DNA from: Protopterus annectens
Lineage: Eukaryota > Chordata > Ceratodontiformes > Protopteridae
Direction: 5' to 3'
Length of the DNA stretch: 64,000 nt
NCBI RefSeq assembly: GCF_019279795.1
Contig: NC_056748.1
Coordinates: 695,935,070 to 695,999,069 of the forward strand
Positions within the stretch are counted from its first letter, which is position 1; each line of letters opens with the position of its first letter. The translations under genes and the position numbers were made by a program. The notes beneath the pieces were generated by a model. It saw nothing but the letters and a program-made list of their open reading frames with translations. It ran no database searches and was not told the DNA's origin. This document shows, piece after piece, positions 44,548 to 56,051 of this stretch.

Positions 44548-45250
44548 ACCACTCACCACACTGACTTTTTGTGTCTATATGCGAGTGTCTTGCCTCCACT
44601 GAAATTGTAGAACTACATCTCTTATGTACTGTATTGTCTGTTCCAGAATTAAGCGGTTGGTTGTCAGTTGCTACATTACCTGAGGATGTCCATGACCACA
44701 AACTGGCTGCAGAGATTTCAGGAAGGTGCCTATCCATGGTTGCCATTTCTTAAAGTGTGTTTTACAAGGGACTAGAATGGAGGGTGTTTGCATTAGTAGG
44801 AAGTTAGGCTGGTTTGAGTTGTGTAGTCTACAGCTAACTGATTTGGCGATGCTGCTTAGGGTTTAAACTGGTTGCTCCTTAAGCAGTGAGAGACTCTGGA
44901 AATTTCAGAGAGAGTGCTTACATGTTTGAGTACTGTAATAGTGTAATCTGCAGCTAATTAAATGTGTCAGTACTGCTTAGCACACAAACCAGTTGCTCCT
45001 TAAGCAGTGCTAGACTATGGGAAATTTCAGAGATAGTTCTTGTAGGGGAAAAATACCACTTCTAGGTGCTTGCAACTGTGCAGGGTACCACTAACTGTCA
45101 CTGTGCTTGTTGCACAAATGTGAGGTTTATAAACAAGCTGAAAAAAGCAAGTTTTAAACTAGCCTGAGGGAGAACCTAATCAAATAAGCACGCAGTAAGC
45201 TTTATGCAAGCAATTCCTAGCTCAGATAGGTGAAATCAGCCCTCTCCTGC
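44420..45250 (-). mobile_element. CR1-F 5' region
   Basis: Presumed ORF1 N-terminal part and 5' UTR of CR1-F, including the CA/TG microsatellite at 44517-44541. Around 44870-45060 a short block (GGTTGCTCCTTAAGCAGTG-like) occurs twice, so there is a diverged internal duplication of about 130 bases. Confidence 0.45.
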
Positions 45251-45611
45251 CACAAGGGTGCAGGCTTTTAACCCTCTTTAATGTAAAATTGATGGGTTTG
45301 GAGCCCAAATGTTAGGAAACCACAAAATTAGATGGCTAAAAACAGTGGCAACAATGTGTTTGAAGCACTACAATTACAGAACGGCAGTCCTCCTAGCAGT
45401 AGAAAAATGAAACTTGACTCTGAGCAAGTGTAGGAAGAAATAAAAAGCAGAAGAATCTTCAATAATGTAGGGAAAACAAGTAGTAAAAGTACAAAATAAT
45501 ATATATTTGTTGCCAAGGATGGTTTCAGATGCAAACATAGTTTGAGGAATTATCTGGTTGCATCACTGAACGATGAGCAGCTCTGATTAAGTGAGCAAAT
45601 GCAATTTCTTT
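45251..45611. other. No supported feature
   Basis: Unique-looking sequence. A minus-strand frame at 45328-45534 is hydrophobic (leucine-rich) but too short and plain to support as a gene. Confidence 0.4.
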
Positions 45612-45745
45612 GTAGGTAGTTACTAGGCTAATGACCCCAGGGGCCTTATTAAGGCCAAGACATGTCTTCCAAAGGTGAGAATCGTACCCTGTACCTTGTG
45701 TCAGTAAGGAAACACCTTAACTGCTATGCTAAACCTCTGTTTCTT
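45612..45745 (-). mobile_element. tRNA-type SINE with a CR1-like tail
   Basis: On the minus strand: TAGCATAGCAGTTAAGG (box-A-like), GGTACGATTCTCACC (box-B-like), a short linker, then GGCCTTAATAAGGCC and ATTAGCCTAGTAACTACC, as in the CR1 3' tail. A relative lies at 15088-15245. Confidence 0.75.
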
Positions 45746-46201
45746 TGGGAGGACAGATTAGGTAAGCAATTCACAATCTCTTCTGACCTTCTCTGATTTT
45801 CAGTAGTTGTGGAATATTTTATGCTGTACTAATTATCTTTTACTTTTTTAACAGCAGCTGCTGTCCTAGATTCAGCTAAAAACTCAATCAGTGCAGGACT
45901 TTCATTTAGAATGTCCCTGTCCCTTTCTTATTGACAATACTCAATCAATCCCTGATAGGGAAGGCAGTCTGGCTTGCAGTCCAAATGTTTTCTTGGAATC
46001 TTCCCATTCTAATACCTTTCCTCGTCTAATTATTTGTTCCCAATACTTTAGTTCCTTTGACAAGATTCCTCTAGTAAATTACAACCCCCTCTTGCCTGTT
46101 CTGTGTACCCCTAATTGCAGTCATCCCTGTCGGCAGAATCTCCTTTCTCCATTCCTGTGTTGGTTTAGTTCTTGGTATACCTTCTGCTATTTCATATGAC
46201 T

Positions 46202-47689
46202 ATAATACTCTTTAATTTCTCCAAATCTTTTGGGTTTCTAACACCATGATGGGAATGGACCCCATTCCTAAGTCAAAGTATGATTAAAGTTCATTAGTAT
46301 TGTTTCAGTCTTTGATGTCAGCCAAAAGTGCTCTTCACTGCACCCTCAATGTGGCAAGTACTGACTCCTGCAATTCGTATGGGGTTATATGTATTGATAA
46401 TATGATAGTATGAGGTTCTTCCAGAAGTTTACTATACTTGCAACTATATTTAGTCATTTTCCACATTTCTTGCCTTTTCATCTGATCTTTCACTTTATAT
46501 TCTTTTGTTTTTTGGCACATTCAGTTGCTGCCTGATTTTTATCTACTTTTGGTTTGATTTCCATTTCCGCTTGACGCTGATATGCTTCTGCTAGACTAAG
46601 CATGGAAGTCATCTTAGATTTATTCTCCTCATGTTTCAAAGCTTTCACTATGTTTGGGTCTTGTGACGTCAGCAGGTGTGTGTAGTCCCATGATTGCAGA
46701 TCTATACATGTAATCGGTTTCAAGGAGGCCTATACCTCCTTCGGAACGGGGAATATATAATCTTGGTTTTTTTTTTTTTTTCTTTTATAAATCATTTGGT
46801 GAGCATGAAGCATCCTTCTTGTTTTCCTGTCTAATCTAGCCAACATATTTTGGGGCCATTCAACCACTCCAAAACTGTAAATCAGGACAGGAAGAGCAAA
46901 TTGGTTTATAGCTTGAATTTTATTCCTAGAAGTCTGTTTTCGGGATTAATTTTAATTTGTCTTCTAAAATATTACTTAGTAAGTTTTATTCACATTTGTT
47001 CATGTTTTATTGCTGATCCTTCATCAGTTCCCATATATTTATACATTCCCTCGTGTTAAAGTTATTTTATATCGCATTACTGTCCCAAACTAGTGTTTTC
47101 TTGGTGTTGCAGTTTTCCTGCTTTAAAGGTTGCTTTTGCACATTTATCAAGACCAAATGACATTCTTATATCATCCTGAAAAAGTTTTGTCTACTTGCAG
47201 TTGTGCTTTCAGTTCCTCATTTGATGAGTTATGCAATTTTAAATCTTCAGCAAAGAGAAGATGTGAGGTCTTTACACTTTGTTGTTTTTCTAGCTGCCAA
47301 ATTATAGCCATGGCCTAATCTGTTAAGTAGACAGCTTAAAATGTTAGGGGCAAGACAGAAGAGCAGAGGTGACAGGGAGTCACCCAGGAATATCGCCCTT
47401 TGAATTTTTATCCCTGGAATAATAATAATGGCTTAATTGCATAGTGGTTTGCCACCGTTTCATGGTCACTGTAATGTAGCTGGGTGTATCTTATACATTT
47501 TTGAGCACTCTTTTATCCGTGAATGTGGGATACTGTCAAATGCTTGTTTGTAGTCAATCCATGCCAAACTTAGTTTCTTCCCCTATTTACAGTTCTACAT
47601 TATGACTTTAGCAACAGATGATCCTTTGTTTCCTATGACTTTCTTTTATTACCCTTTTGTTCTATTGCCCTGATTGAATTTACTCATGT
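46202..47689 (-). mobile_element. LINE with restriction-like endonuclease, copy RLE-A (5'-truncated)
   Basis: Minus strand. 3' end (LYELQESVLATLRV near 46350), then a jump, then RLYIPRSEGGIGLLE-like residues near 46740 and the RT C-terminal region. Compared with RLE-B it lacks about 600 bases covering the endonuclease domain. It ends near 47689, where RLE-B begins. It lies just inside the L1-C target-site repeat TATGACT (46195-46201). Confidence 0.78.
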
Positions 47690-47764
47690 AACTCTTTAAT
47701 TTCTCCAAGTATTTTGGGTTTCTAATACCATGACTGGAATGGACCCCATTTCTACGATTAAAAT

Positions 47765-48396
47765 TCATGAAGTTAGTATTATTTCACTCTTGTCAGCCAA
47801 AAGCACCCACAATGTGCCCAGTATTGACTCCTTTTGCAGTTCATACAGAGTTGCATGTATTGGTAGTGTATCTAAATAAGATTTTAGACTCTTATTGGAA
47901 CTATTTGGGTATCTTTCTTCCACATTGCTCTCGTTTCTGTGTGGAGATCCTGATATTTTATAACTTTGTCTCTCTCTGCGCAGGACACTGTAGTCACTGT
48001 GTGTGGCGATTTCAATGATCAATGCTATTCTTTTTTTTCTTCTATTCCTGGACCACTATATCTGGTTTTCTAGCATCTGTCTTTTTGAATTGTTGGTAAT
48101 GGGTGATCCCATATGATGTAGACTTAATCATTTTCTATTACGCTTTGTGGCTCATGTTTTCAGTGCTTTTCAGCCACTTCAGAACCATAATATTTGCACA
48201 ATTCCCAGTGCAACAGTCTCGCCACTTTATTGTGCCTTTCAATATACAGTGCTTCTGCCATTAGTATGTCACAACTAGCAACGAGGTGTGCGACTGTTTC
48301 CAGTTCAGTTTTACAAAACCTACTTGTCTGTTTCTCCCACATGTTCAATGGACTTTGTAAACCAGTGTGCACATAGCCCACTGTCTCGAGCCGCAA
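47765..48396 (-). pseudogene. RLE-B restriction-like endonuclease region
   Basis: From 48396: a cysteine-histidine block ending CKTELETVAHLVASCDILM, then IERHNKVARLLHWELCKYYG, a decayed D-containing stretch, then IIEIATHSDYSVLRRERQSY and LYELQKESILGTLWVL. The HNKVARxxHWELC and YELQKxxILGTA-type blocks are typical of LINEs with a C-terminal restriction-like endonuclease. The frame is broken between 48160 and 48022. Confidence 0.8.
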
Positions 48397-48627
48397 ATGT
48401 TAACCTTTCATCTCTTGGTTTGAATTCACCTCTGCTTAACCATTCCTGCATTTGTTCCTGATCAATATGAGGTTCTTTCAGAAGTTTTCTATACTTGCAA
48501 CTTTATGTATTTTCCACATTTCTTGCCTTTTCATATGATCCTTCACCTTAAATTCTCTTTTGTTTTTTGGCACATTCAGGTAATGCCTGATTTTTATCTA
48601 CTTCTGGTTTGATTTCCATTCTTGCCG

Positions 48628-50026
48628 TTATGCTTCTGCTAGATTAAGCAGGGAAGTCATCTTAGATTTATTCTCTTCATGTTTCAAAACTTTCACTACA
48701 TTTGAGTCTCGTGAGATCAGCAGATTTTTTTGGAGTCCCACAGTTGCAGATCTGTACATGTAATCAGTTTCAAGGAGGCCCATCCCTCCTTCGGAACGGG
48801 GAATATGTAATCTTGATATGCACTGATTTTTATAGATCATTTGGTGAGGATGAAACATCCTTCTTGTTTTAATATCTACTCTATCCAATGTGTTAGTTTT
48901 GGGGCCAATCAGTCACTCCAAAATTGTAAGAACAGGAAGAGCAAATTGGTTTATTGCTTAGGTTTTGTTCCTAGATGTAAAGGCTGTTTTCAGAATTAAT
49001 TTTAAGTCTTCTAAAATATTCCTTACAAAGTTTTACTCACATTTGTTCGTTTTTTATTGCAGATCCTTCATCAATTCCCAAGTATTTATACACTCCCCTT
49101 ACTCAAGTTCTTTTATATCACATTATTGTCTCAAACCGATGTTTTCCTGCTTTAAAGGTTGCTTTTGCACATTTATTAAGGCCAAATGACATTCTAATAT
49201 CATCTGAAAAAGTTTTGGCAACTTGCAGCTGTACTTTCAGTTCATCTGATGAGCTATATGGTTTTAAATCATTGACAAATAGAAGATAAGTCGTTTTTGT
49301 TTTCTAGGAACCAAATTATAGCCATGGCCTAAGCTGTTAAGTAAACAGCTTAATGGATTAAAGGCAAGGCAGAACAGCTACGGTGACGGTCACCCTGGAA
49401 TATTCCCCTTTTAATTTTTATCCCTGGGATAATAATTTGTCCTTTGCAATTTAATTGCAAAGTGGTCTGCCATTGTTTCATGGTCACCGTAACATAGTCT
49501 TATCAGTGTAGGATGTATCTTATACTTTTTTAAGCTATCTTTTATTTATGAATGTGGGATACTGTCAAATGCTTTTTTGTAGTCAGTCAATGCCATACTT
49601 AGACTTTTCCCTGTTCTTCACTATGACTTTAACAAATGATCCTTTGTTCCATATGACTTTCTTTTATTGCCCTTTTGTTCTACTGCCAATTTTCTTCTAA
49701 ATGGCTATAAACTGTCATCATTAATTCCCGTGTATAGACAGAGAAGTAAATATTGTGGGAAGAAATATCCAGGGAATTGTTATGGCTAGGCTTGCATAGG
49801 CCCTAAGGCCGATAGCCTAGTACCAACCTATGAACCTATACTTCGTCGGAAGGCAAGTTATTGGTCTATAATTTTTGGGGTAGCTTGCAGGTTCACTCTT
49901 AAGTAGGAGTATTGTTTTACCTGTTAGCCAGATTGGTGTATGTTCGGGGTGCGCATATAAATAGTTCTTACTCATGGCTAGGTCTTCATGCAAAGGTGTT
50001 GATACTTTCAACCAAACGTTAGGCAC
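48628..50026 (-). pseudogene. RLE-B reverse transcriptase region
   Basis: From 50026: MPNVWLKVSTPLHEDL, ASYPKNYRPITCLPTKYR (RT blocks 1 and 2), interrupted by a CR1 tail, then decayed RT sequence (FDGIDYKKAFDSI-like near 49575 on the minus strand), then RLHIPRSEGGMGLLETDYMY near 48800, a conserved post-RT block of this group. Confidence 0.72.
49737..49845 (+). mobile_element. CR1 3' tail, copy CR1-H, inside RLE-B
   Basis: About 100 bases of the CR1 3' UTR (CCAGGGAATTGTTATGGCTA and GATAGCCTAGTACCAACCTA), ending in CCTATGAACCTATA. A very short 5'-truncated insertion. It is close to CR1-G in sequence. Confidence 0.9.
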
Positions 50027-50380
50027 TGCATCTGGGCCTGGGGTTTTCCAAGTAGAGGCTTTTCTTGACTTTGTTTCAATCTCTCTCTGGCTGTTACTTC
50101 ATCCCATTTCATATCCTGCACCTTTAAACTTCTTATTTCTTTTACTTCATTTATTCATTTAGCATCTTTGTTATGTTCCACAGGATCTTCATAGATACTT
50201 CTCCAAAATGCATCTATTTTTTTTTTCTTTTTTTTTGAAGTCTTTCACTTCCTTTTACCTTGTTTCCTAATTCACTATAAAACTTTTTGGGTCATCACTA
50301 AATTGCCTATTTTGTACTTTTCCTTTATATTTATCTGTGTATCTTCTAAGTTTTCCCACCTGTGCTGAAATTTTAATTTA

Positions 50381-51364
50381 TCATTTGTGATAGTGGGTGA
50401 TAAGATCCTGGTCTGTTCTAATACTGCTCACTGCTTTTATCACATCTATATTTCTTAGTGTTTTTGTTGATCTGTTCCCTCTTCTATAGTCTTCAAACAG
50501 TGACACTTCTTGTCTTAATTGCTTTATATTTTTCTCTGTTTGATACTTCCATGATGGTATTCGATTTCTCCCCTTCCTTTGACTCACTACCTTATGTTCT
50601 TGTGGTAGAACTTTATCAGTTCTTAATTTCGCTGCACAGTAACATCCTGTTTTCTTCTATTATATCGCATGGATCTCTATGGACAGTCCTAATTACCGTA
50701 TTCATTTGTTTTATCAGACTTTTGACTTTCGGGGTTTTCTGCAGTCTATTTCTTTCATTGATTTTAATATATCTATGTCCATTAAATTAAGCAATTCTTC
50801 CCTTAGTTCATTTTCTTCCAGACTAAGGGCACATCCTTTGTTTTCCACTTCCTGTGGGCATTCTTTACAAAGTTCTATAGCATCTTCCTGTGACACCTTA
50901 TCTTTAATTTCATCCTGTGCCATCAGTTGCTTTGTCATATGGGAACTCACTGCCCTATCACTCCTCAACATTGACTGCATCAGAGTATCCGCAGTCTCCT
51001 GTTCCTTCCCTTGCTGTCTGACTTTAAATGAATGTTTATACTGGTTTCCTGTGGAAACTTGCCTTTCTCCTTTGCATAAGTATTGCACCATAACAAATCT
51101 TGCTTTCTCATGTCCATATTTCTTTTTTATACTTTTCAAAAAAATGTCTAGGTTTTGTTTACACTTTTGCATTTCCTCAGATGCTTCTTTTTCCAAACAG
51201 ATCAAAGTTTTTTGATCTCTGTACTGTTTTTCATAGATCTGTTTTATTAATGAATGCACATTTTTATTTGAAGTTTCTGACAGTTTTTCTTGTGAAAGTA
51301 TTTTTCTTTCCTCTCTCTCTATCCTCTGTCTGGTAATTCTGGGCTTTTTGCATAAAAGTAACAA
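50381..51364 (-). pseudogene. RLE-B N-terminal region
   Basis: A charged, helical region of about 290 residues in two frames (50714-51364 and 50381-50587). It includes KKPRITRQRIEREERKI, a possible coiled-coil stretch rich in E and K, and KNIKQLRQEVSLFEDYRRG. Just upstream, WTIEDKKGILLLL resembles the start of a Myb-like domain, as found in this LINE group, though it is incomplete. Confidence 0.6.
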
Positions 51365-51832
51365 TACAATATTCCTTTCTTATCCTCAATAGTCCACTCT
51401 ATCTTCTTTATGGCTCTTCTTTGGCCTGTCAGCTTTTGTGATTTTTGTGTGGACTGCTACTTCTTTCTACAGCAGTGGGGCTGTCCTCCCCTTGGGCCTG
51501 GCCCCATTGTAGGAATGTTTCCAGATTTTGAGGATTCTACACCGTCATTTTTTCCAGTCCTAGTGCCAGTGTGCCTACCAGGATTGAGCACTTTTTTTTA
51601 TCCTGGGACTTGTGCACCCAGCTATCGTTTTTTGTTTTTGACTTACTTCTGTCCATAATATATGCTATATAAATAGTCTGTATATCCGTGTCATCTTGGT
51701 GAGATTTTGTGAAAATCAAGGTCCACTTTACGAAAGTGCTCACCAAGATGTGAGGATGAATTCAACTTCAGCACTACTGCTCTCTGTTGCTTGCTGACTT
51801 TTCATCACTCCATTAGAACTCCCTAACTCCTG

Positions 51833-52125
51833 TATGACTGTTGCTGTTATCCTTAAGGATCTGCATCCAAAATTCCTTTTATTTCCTTATTTCTTGAATT
51901 ACCTCAGTTCTTAATCATTCCTTTCCATTTTGAATTGTAGCTTTCAGCTTGTATTATGTACAAGAGCCGTAACTGTGAAATATCTCTTCAAATCAGATAG
52001 TTCGAATCCTTGTTCTAGTGGAAGAATCATCTTATCCCATTTGACTCTAGCCCTCTTCCCAATCCTGGTAAAAATCCTTCAAGTTTTTATTAATTACTAT
52101 CCACAATTTCTTTTCTGGTTTATTT
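51833..52125 (-). mobile_element. L1-C, piece of the RT C-terminal region
   Basis: Aligns with 24290-24370 plus 25961-26170 of L1-B (for example TACAAGAGCC and CTCTTCAAATCAG). It lies between the RLE insertion and the TA-rich block. Confidence 0.8.
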
Positions 52126-52439
<314 letters not shown>

Positions 52440-53723
52440 TTTTTTAACCTTTTACATTTAACATTTTGTAGTAATTTAATTTGATTTCTACTAGGTCGCG
52501 GTGCGCTTCCCTGCCAGGCTAGCCAGCAGCCACAACGCCCCTCTCTTTTGTCGCTTAATAATCCTATTCTCTCTTTTATAATTATACCCCCCTATCCTGG
52601 ACCATGATAGCTCCCTCCTTCCCCTTACCTGATATATCTCTCTGGGGTCTCTACTACATTAGACTGACTGGCCACTAGGTGGCACTCCTCCACCTTCTTA
52701 CTGTCTCTACTACTTTACCCACTCCTTACCTTATTTCCCCTAAACAGTCCCCTGACATCTTTTCCTCTGCTCACTCCCTCACTACTGTCCCAGGACTACC
52801 TATCCACATTTCACTCTACAAACACCCTTCTCAATCCCTTATAAAGCCTCTTGCCTTCTCCTACTGTCCTTTCATCTATATATCTACCCACTACTCCATT
52901 TCTCTGCAAGTCTTTCTACCTCTTACACTTCTCTGCAAACTTACCTTTTGACTATCACACTCTACGGATTGTCTTCCTCACATTCTCCTCCTTTGGCTCT
53001 ACCCGCTCCGTTCGCCCTGCGGGCTCACTCCACTCCCCTACCCTGCCCCCAAATCTCACCCGCCCCCAGCACCTCTACATTTATTCTTCACATACCACTC
53101 CCCTACCCTGCTCCCGAATCTCACCCGCCCCCAGCACCTCTACATTTATTCTTCACATACTCCTCCCACCCATATCAATTAACCAATCACACTTCTCTTC
53201 TTATTACCCCTCCCTCCTATATCAATTAACTAATCTCAGTCCTCCTCTTATTTCCCCTCCCACTCTTACTCCTTTCACTCCACTTTCCTGCACCCTCTCT
53301 GCACTAAATCTCCCTTTCTCCTGACTGCAAATTTATATCACCCCTTCTACTTCTTTACTTCTTCTCCTCAACTAACCTGCTCACTTCCATCACATTTCTC
53401 CCTTCTTTACCCCACCCATTCTAAACATGCCCTCCCAAATCCTCTATACTATCCGACTTTCCTGATCCCTTCTTGTCTTACCAATTCCTCTTTATCATGC
53501 TACATCTTACTCTTCCAAAGCTCCCCCATACCTACCTTCTACTCAAACTATCCCTTGCACTCACCTGCAACCTCTACTCACTCACTTCCACTCCATATCC
53601 TCCTCCCTTGTTCCACTCAACCTACTGCACCTTTTCCATCCCAAACTCTTCTCCACCTCAACAAAAACTTTCACACTTAAACTACTTCTAACCCCAAACA
53701 ACTTCCTACTATACAAACCTAAA
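52440..53723 (+). other. L2-B 5' region
   Basis: C- and T-rich sequence upstream of ORF2. Within it a block of about 50 bases containing CGAATCTCACCCGCCCCCAG-like sequence occurs twice (53044-53090 and 53104-53150). It may include a short ORF1, but the frames are proline-, serine- and leucine-rich because of composition and show no domain. Confidence 0.5.
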
Positions 53724-54545
53724 AGGCTAAAAGCTATTGCCAGTAATGTCCTAGCCTTATCTGGAGATATCCATCCTAACCCCGGCTCCTGCCTCATTAC
53801 AAACAACTCCCTCCCTCCCCCCCCCCTCTTCTCCTACTACAAATAACCCTTTCCCCCCTCCCCTTCTTCTCCTGCTTTCTCTTAACACTCTTAAGCTCTT
53901 CGCTATCAATGCCCAGAGCCTTAACAACAAAATTCACCAATTACAAGCTTGGATTGATCACAACCAACCTGACATCGTAGCCATCTCTGAAACTTGGCTA
54001 AAACCCCATATTACTGACTCTGAAATCTTACCTCCAGGTTTCCACATCATCAGAAGTGACCGATTAAATAAAAACGGTGGAGGCTCTGCTCTAATCTACT
54101 CTAACTTTCTCTCCCTAATCCCTCTTCTAATCCCAACCCCACAATTCAAAAATTCTGAACTAACAGCAAGTCTCCTCCGATTGAATAAACATAAGAATAT
54201 CTGCATTATTTCCTGATATATCTCCCCAGGCGACAACGTCTCTACCCTTGAAAATATTCTTCACTGGGCCTCAACTGAAATCAAATATGAAACCTACATT
54301 CTAGGTGACGTTAATATTGATTGGAATAAAATCAACACGCCTTCCCCCTCCCTATCCATTAACCTATACAACTTCACCCAAGTAATCCATTCAACAATTC
54401 GTCCTAACAAAACCCACCCCCCGGGGTCCATCATAGACTGGATTCTAGTCTCCCATTCAAACAAAATAATTCTCTCTGGCACTATCTCTGACACCTTCAG
54501 TGACCATCTCCCTGCCTTCATTCATCGCTCAGCTAACTCCACCCA
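53724..54545 (+). pseudogene. L2-B endonuclease with a 2A-like leader
   Basis: Begins with NVLALSGDIHPNPGS, which resembles the 2A-type DxExNPGP motif found at this point in many L2 and CR1 elements. Here the last residue is S, not P. A gap and a C run follow (about 53815). Then come FAINAQSLNNKIHQL, IVAISETWLKPH, EILPPGFHIIRSDR, ILGDVNIDWN and SDHLPAF. One in-frame stop is near 54214. Confidence 0.8.
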
Positions 54546-56028
54546 ATATCAAACACCATTACATTCAAACTCGTAATCTTAGCAACTTCAACCCCACAAT
54601 TTTCTCAAACACTTTTAAACAAATTAACTGGCAAATCCTAAACTCTCTCCCCCTTGACAGTGCTGTAGAACATTTTAACTCTATCTTCCTAAATACTCTT
54701 AACTCCCTAGCCCCTCTAAGAAACAAACAAATCAAAGCCAATTCTGCTCCTTGGCTGACCAAAGAAACTAAACAAATCATGCGTCACAGAGACAAATCCT
54801 GGAAGCTTTATCAGAAAAATAAACTGTCTTCTGCCTTGCTCAAGTAAAAAAACTAATCACCTTGGACAAAAAAAACCTACTAAAATAAACTTCAGTCCAA
54901 CAATAATAAGAACCCAAAACCAATTCTGGAAATCAGTTAACTCCCTTCTCCATCCAGGGTCCAGGAATAATCCCTGCCCTGACCCTAGTTTAACTGACAT
55001 GGAGCTGAGCTCTCACTTCCTTTACAGAATCCATAGCTAAGCTAATCAAAACATTCCCAAACGATAATCCACCCATCTCCCTTTCCTCAACACCCAACAA
55101 CCCTAATAACTGCCCCTTTAATTTCCAGCTCAAACCAGTTTCAACCATTTTTATAAAAAGGCTCTTATCCAAACTAAAGCCATGCTCCAATGCCCCTGAC
55201 AACATACCCTCCTCCTTCCTCAAATACGCAGCCGAAGGTATTGCTCTCCCAATTAGTATCCTGATTAACAGATCCTTAAGAGTCATATGCACCCAAACTT
55301 TGGCGTTCAGTCTACATTCTACCTCTTCACAAAGGAGGCAAAAACACCACTATTTCTAACTTCGCCCCATCGCCCTACTCTCTCCAATATCTAAAATTCT
55401 AGAAAAATGTGTCCACCACCAACTTTTGCCTTTCTTAACTCAGAATCACCTACTAACACCCTCCCGACAAGGCTTCCGCCCTGGCCACAGCACCATAACT
55501 GCCGTACTATCCTTCCTAGAAGCAGTCAATCGAGCCCGAGATTCTGGACTTCTAGTATCCACAGTTCTGCTAGATCTATCTAAAGCCTTTGACACCATCT
55601 CCCATACACACCTTCTCTTTCATCTTGCCAACCTTAATCTCTCCCCTAATACTCTATCCTGGTTTTTCAGTTACCTATCAGACAGATCTCAAGCTGTCAG
55701 ATGGAAGAACTCTACCTCTTCCTTCTTGCCCACACCTACCGGCGTTCCTCAGGGGTCCATCCTCGGACCCATGCTTTTCAACATCTTTATAAATAATCTT
55801 CACACTGTCATCTCTGACACTACAGTCATCCAGTACGTTGATGACTCTACCTTAGTTTGTACCACCTCTAATGTTCCTGAACTACTGACTAAAACACAAA
55901 TAGCTTTTTCCACTACAGAGAACTGGATGCACCGAAACCATCTCTCCCTCAACTCTAATAAATCTAAAATATTAATCCTCCCCCCACCAGGGTTTCCTCC
56001 TTTGACAAAAATGCTTTCAAAGTCCTAA
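54546..56028 (+). pseudogene. L2-B linker and reverse transcriptase
   Basis: After the linker (54500-54847, PWLTKETKQIMRHRDKSW), the RT proper is open at 55426-56028: SRQGFRPGHSTITAVLSFLE, VLLDLSKAFDTISHTHLLFH, GVPQGSILGPMLFNIFINNL and VIQYVDDSTLVC, with the catalytic aspartates intact. The fingers region before 55400 is broken by several frame changes. Confidence 0.88.
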
Positions 56029-56051
56029 GCCAATCCAACACTGCTATAGAA

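Larger units (their letters stand above)
40506..45250 (-). mobile_element. CR1 LINE, copy CR1-F, with ORF1 and ORF2
   Basis: The longest CR1 here, on the minus strand. From right to left: an ORF1 region with an esterase-type domain (44077-44415), the endonuclease (43154-43529), the RT (about 43100 to 41050), then the C-terminal region (40489-40719). The 3' UTR is missing, since the L1-B 5' end abuts it at about 40505. A plus-strand CR1 (41296-42017) is inserted in the RT. Confidence 0.82.
47690..51832 (-). mobile_element. LINE with restriction-like endonuclease, copy RLE-B, near full length
   Basis: A minus-strand LINE of the R2/NeSL/HERO-like group, identified by the C-terminal restriction-like endonuclease instead of an APE type. 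Order from 51832 downwards: 5' region, coiled N-terminal region (50381-51364), RT (about 50026 to 48900), then the linker and endonuclease (48888 to 47765), then the 3' UTR. A 12-base inverted repeat (CATCTTGGTGAG at 51692-51703 and its complement at 51739-51750) is near the 5' end. A CR1 tail is inserted at about 49737-49845. The right border repeat TATGACT is at 51833-51839. Confidence 0.78.

Noticed and set aside
45328-45534. Leucine-rich small membrane-like frame
   Set aside because: Too short and of plain composition. No start context or homology I can point to.
45650-45745. A tRNA gene on the minus strand
   Set aside because: Box-A-like and box-B-like sequences are present, but no cloverleaf with matching acceptor ends could be drawn, and the sequence runs into a CR1 tail as in a SINE.
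52679-53324. A protein-coding ORF1 of L2-B
   Set aside because: The frames are driven by C/T-rich composition and overlap one another. No zinc knuckle or other domain is seen, so I left it as a 5' region.
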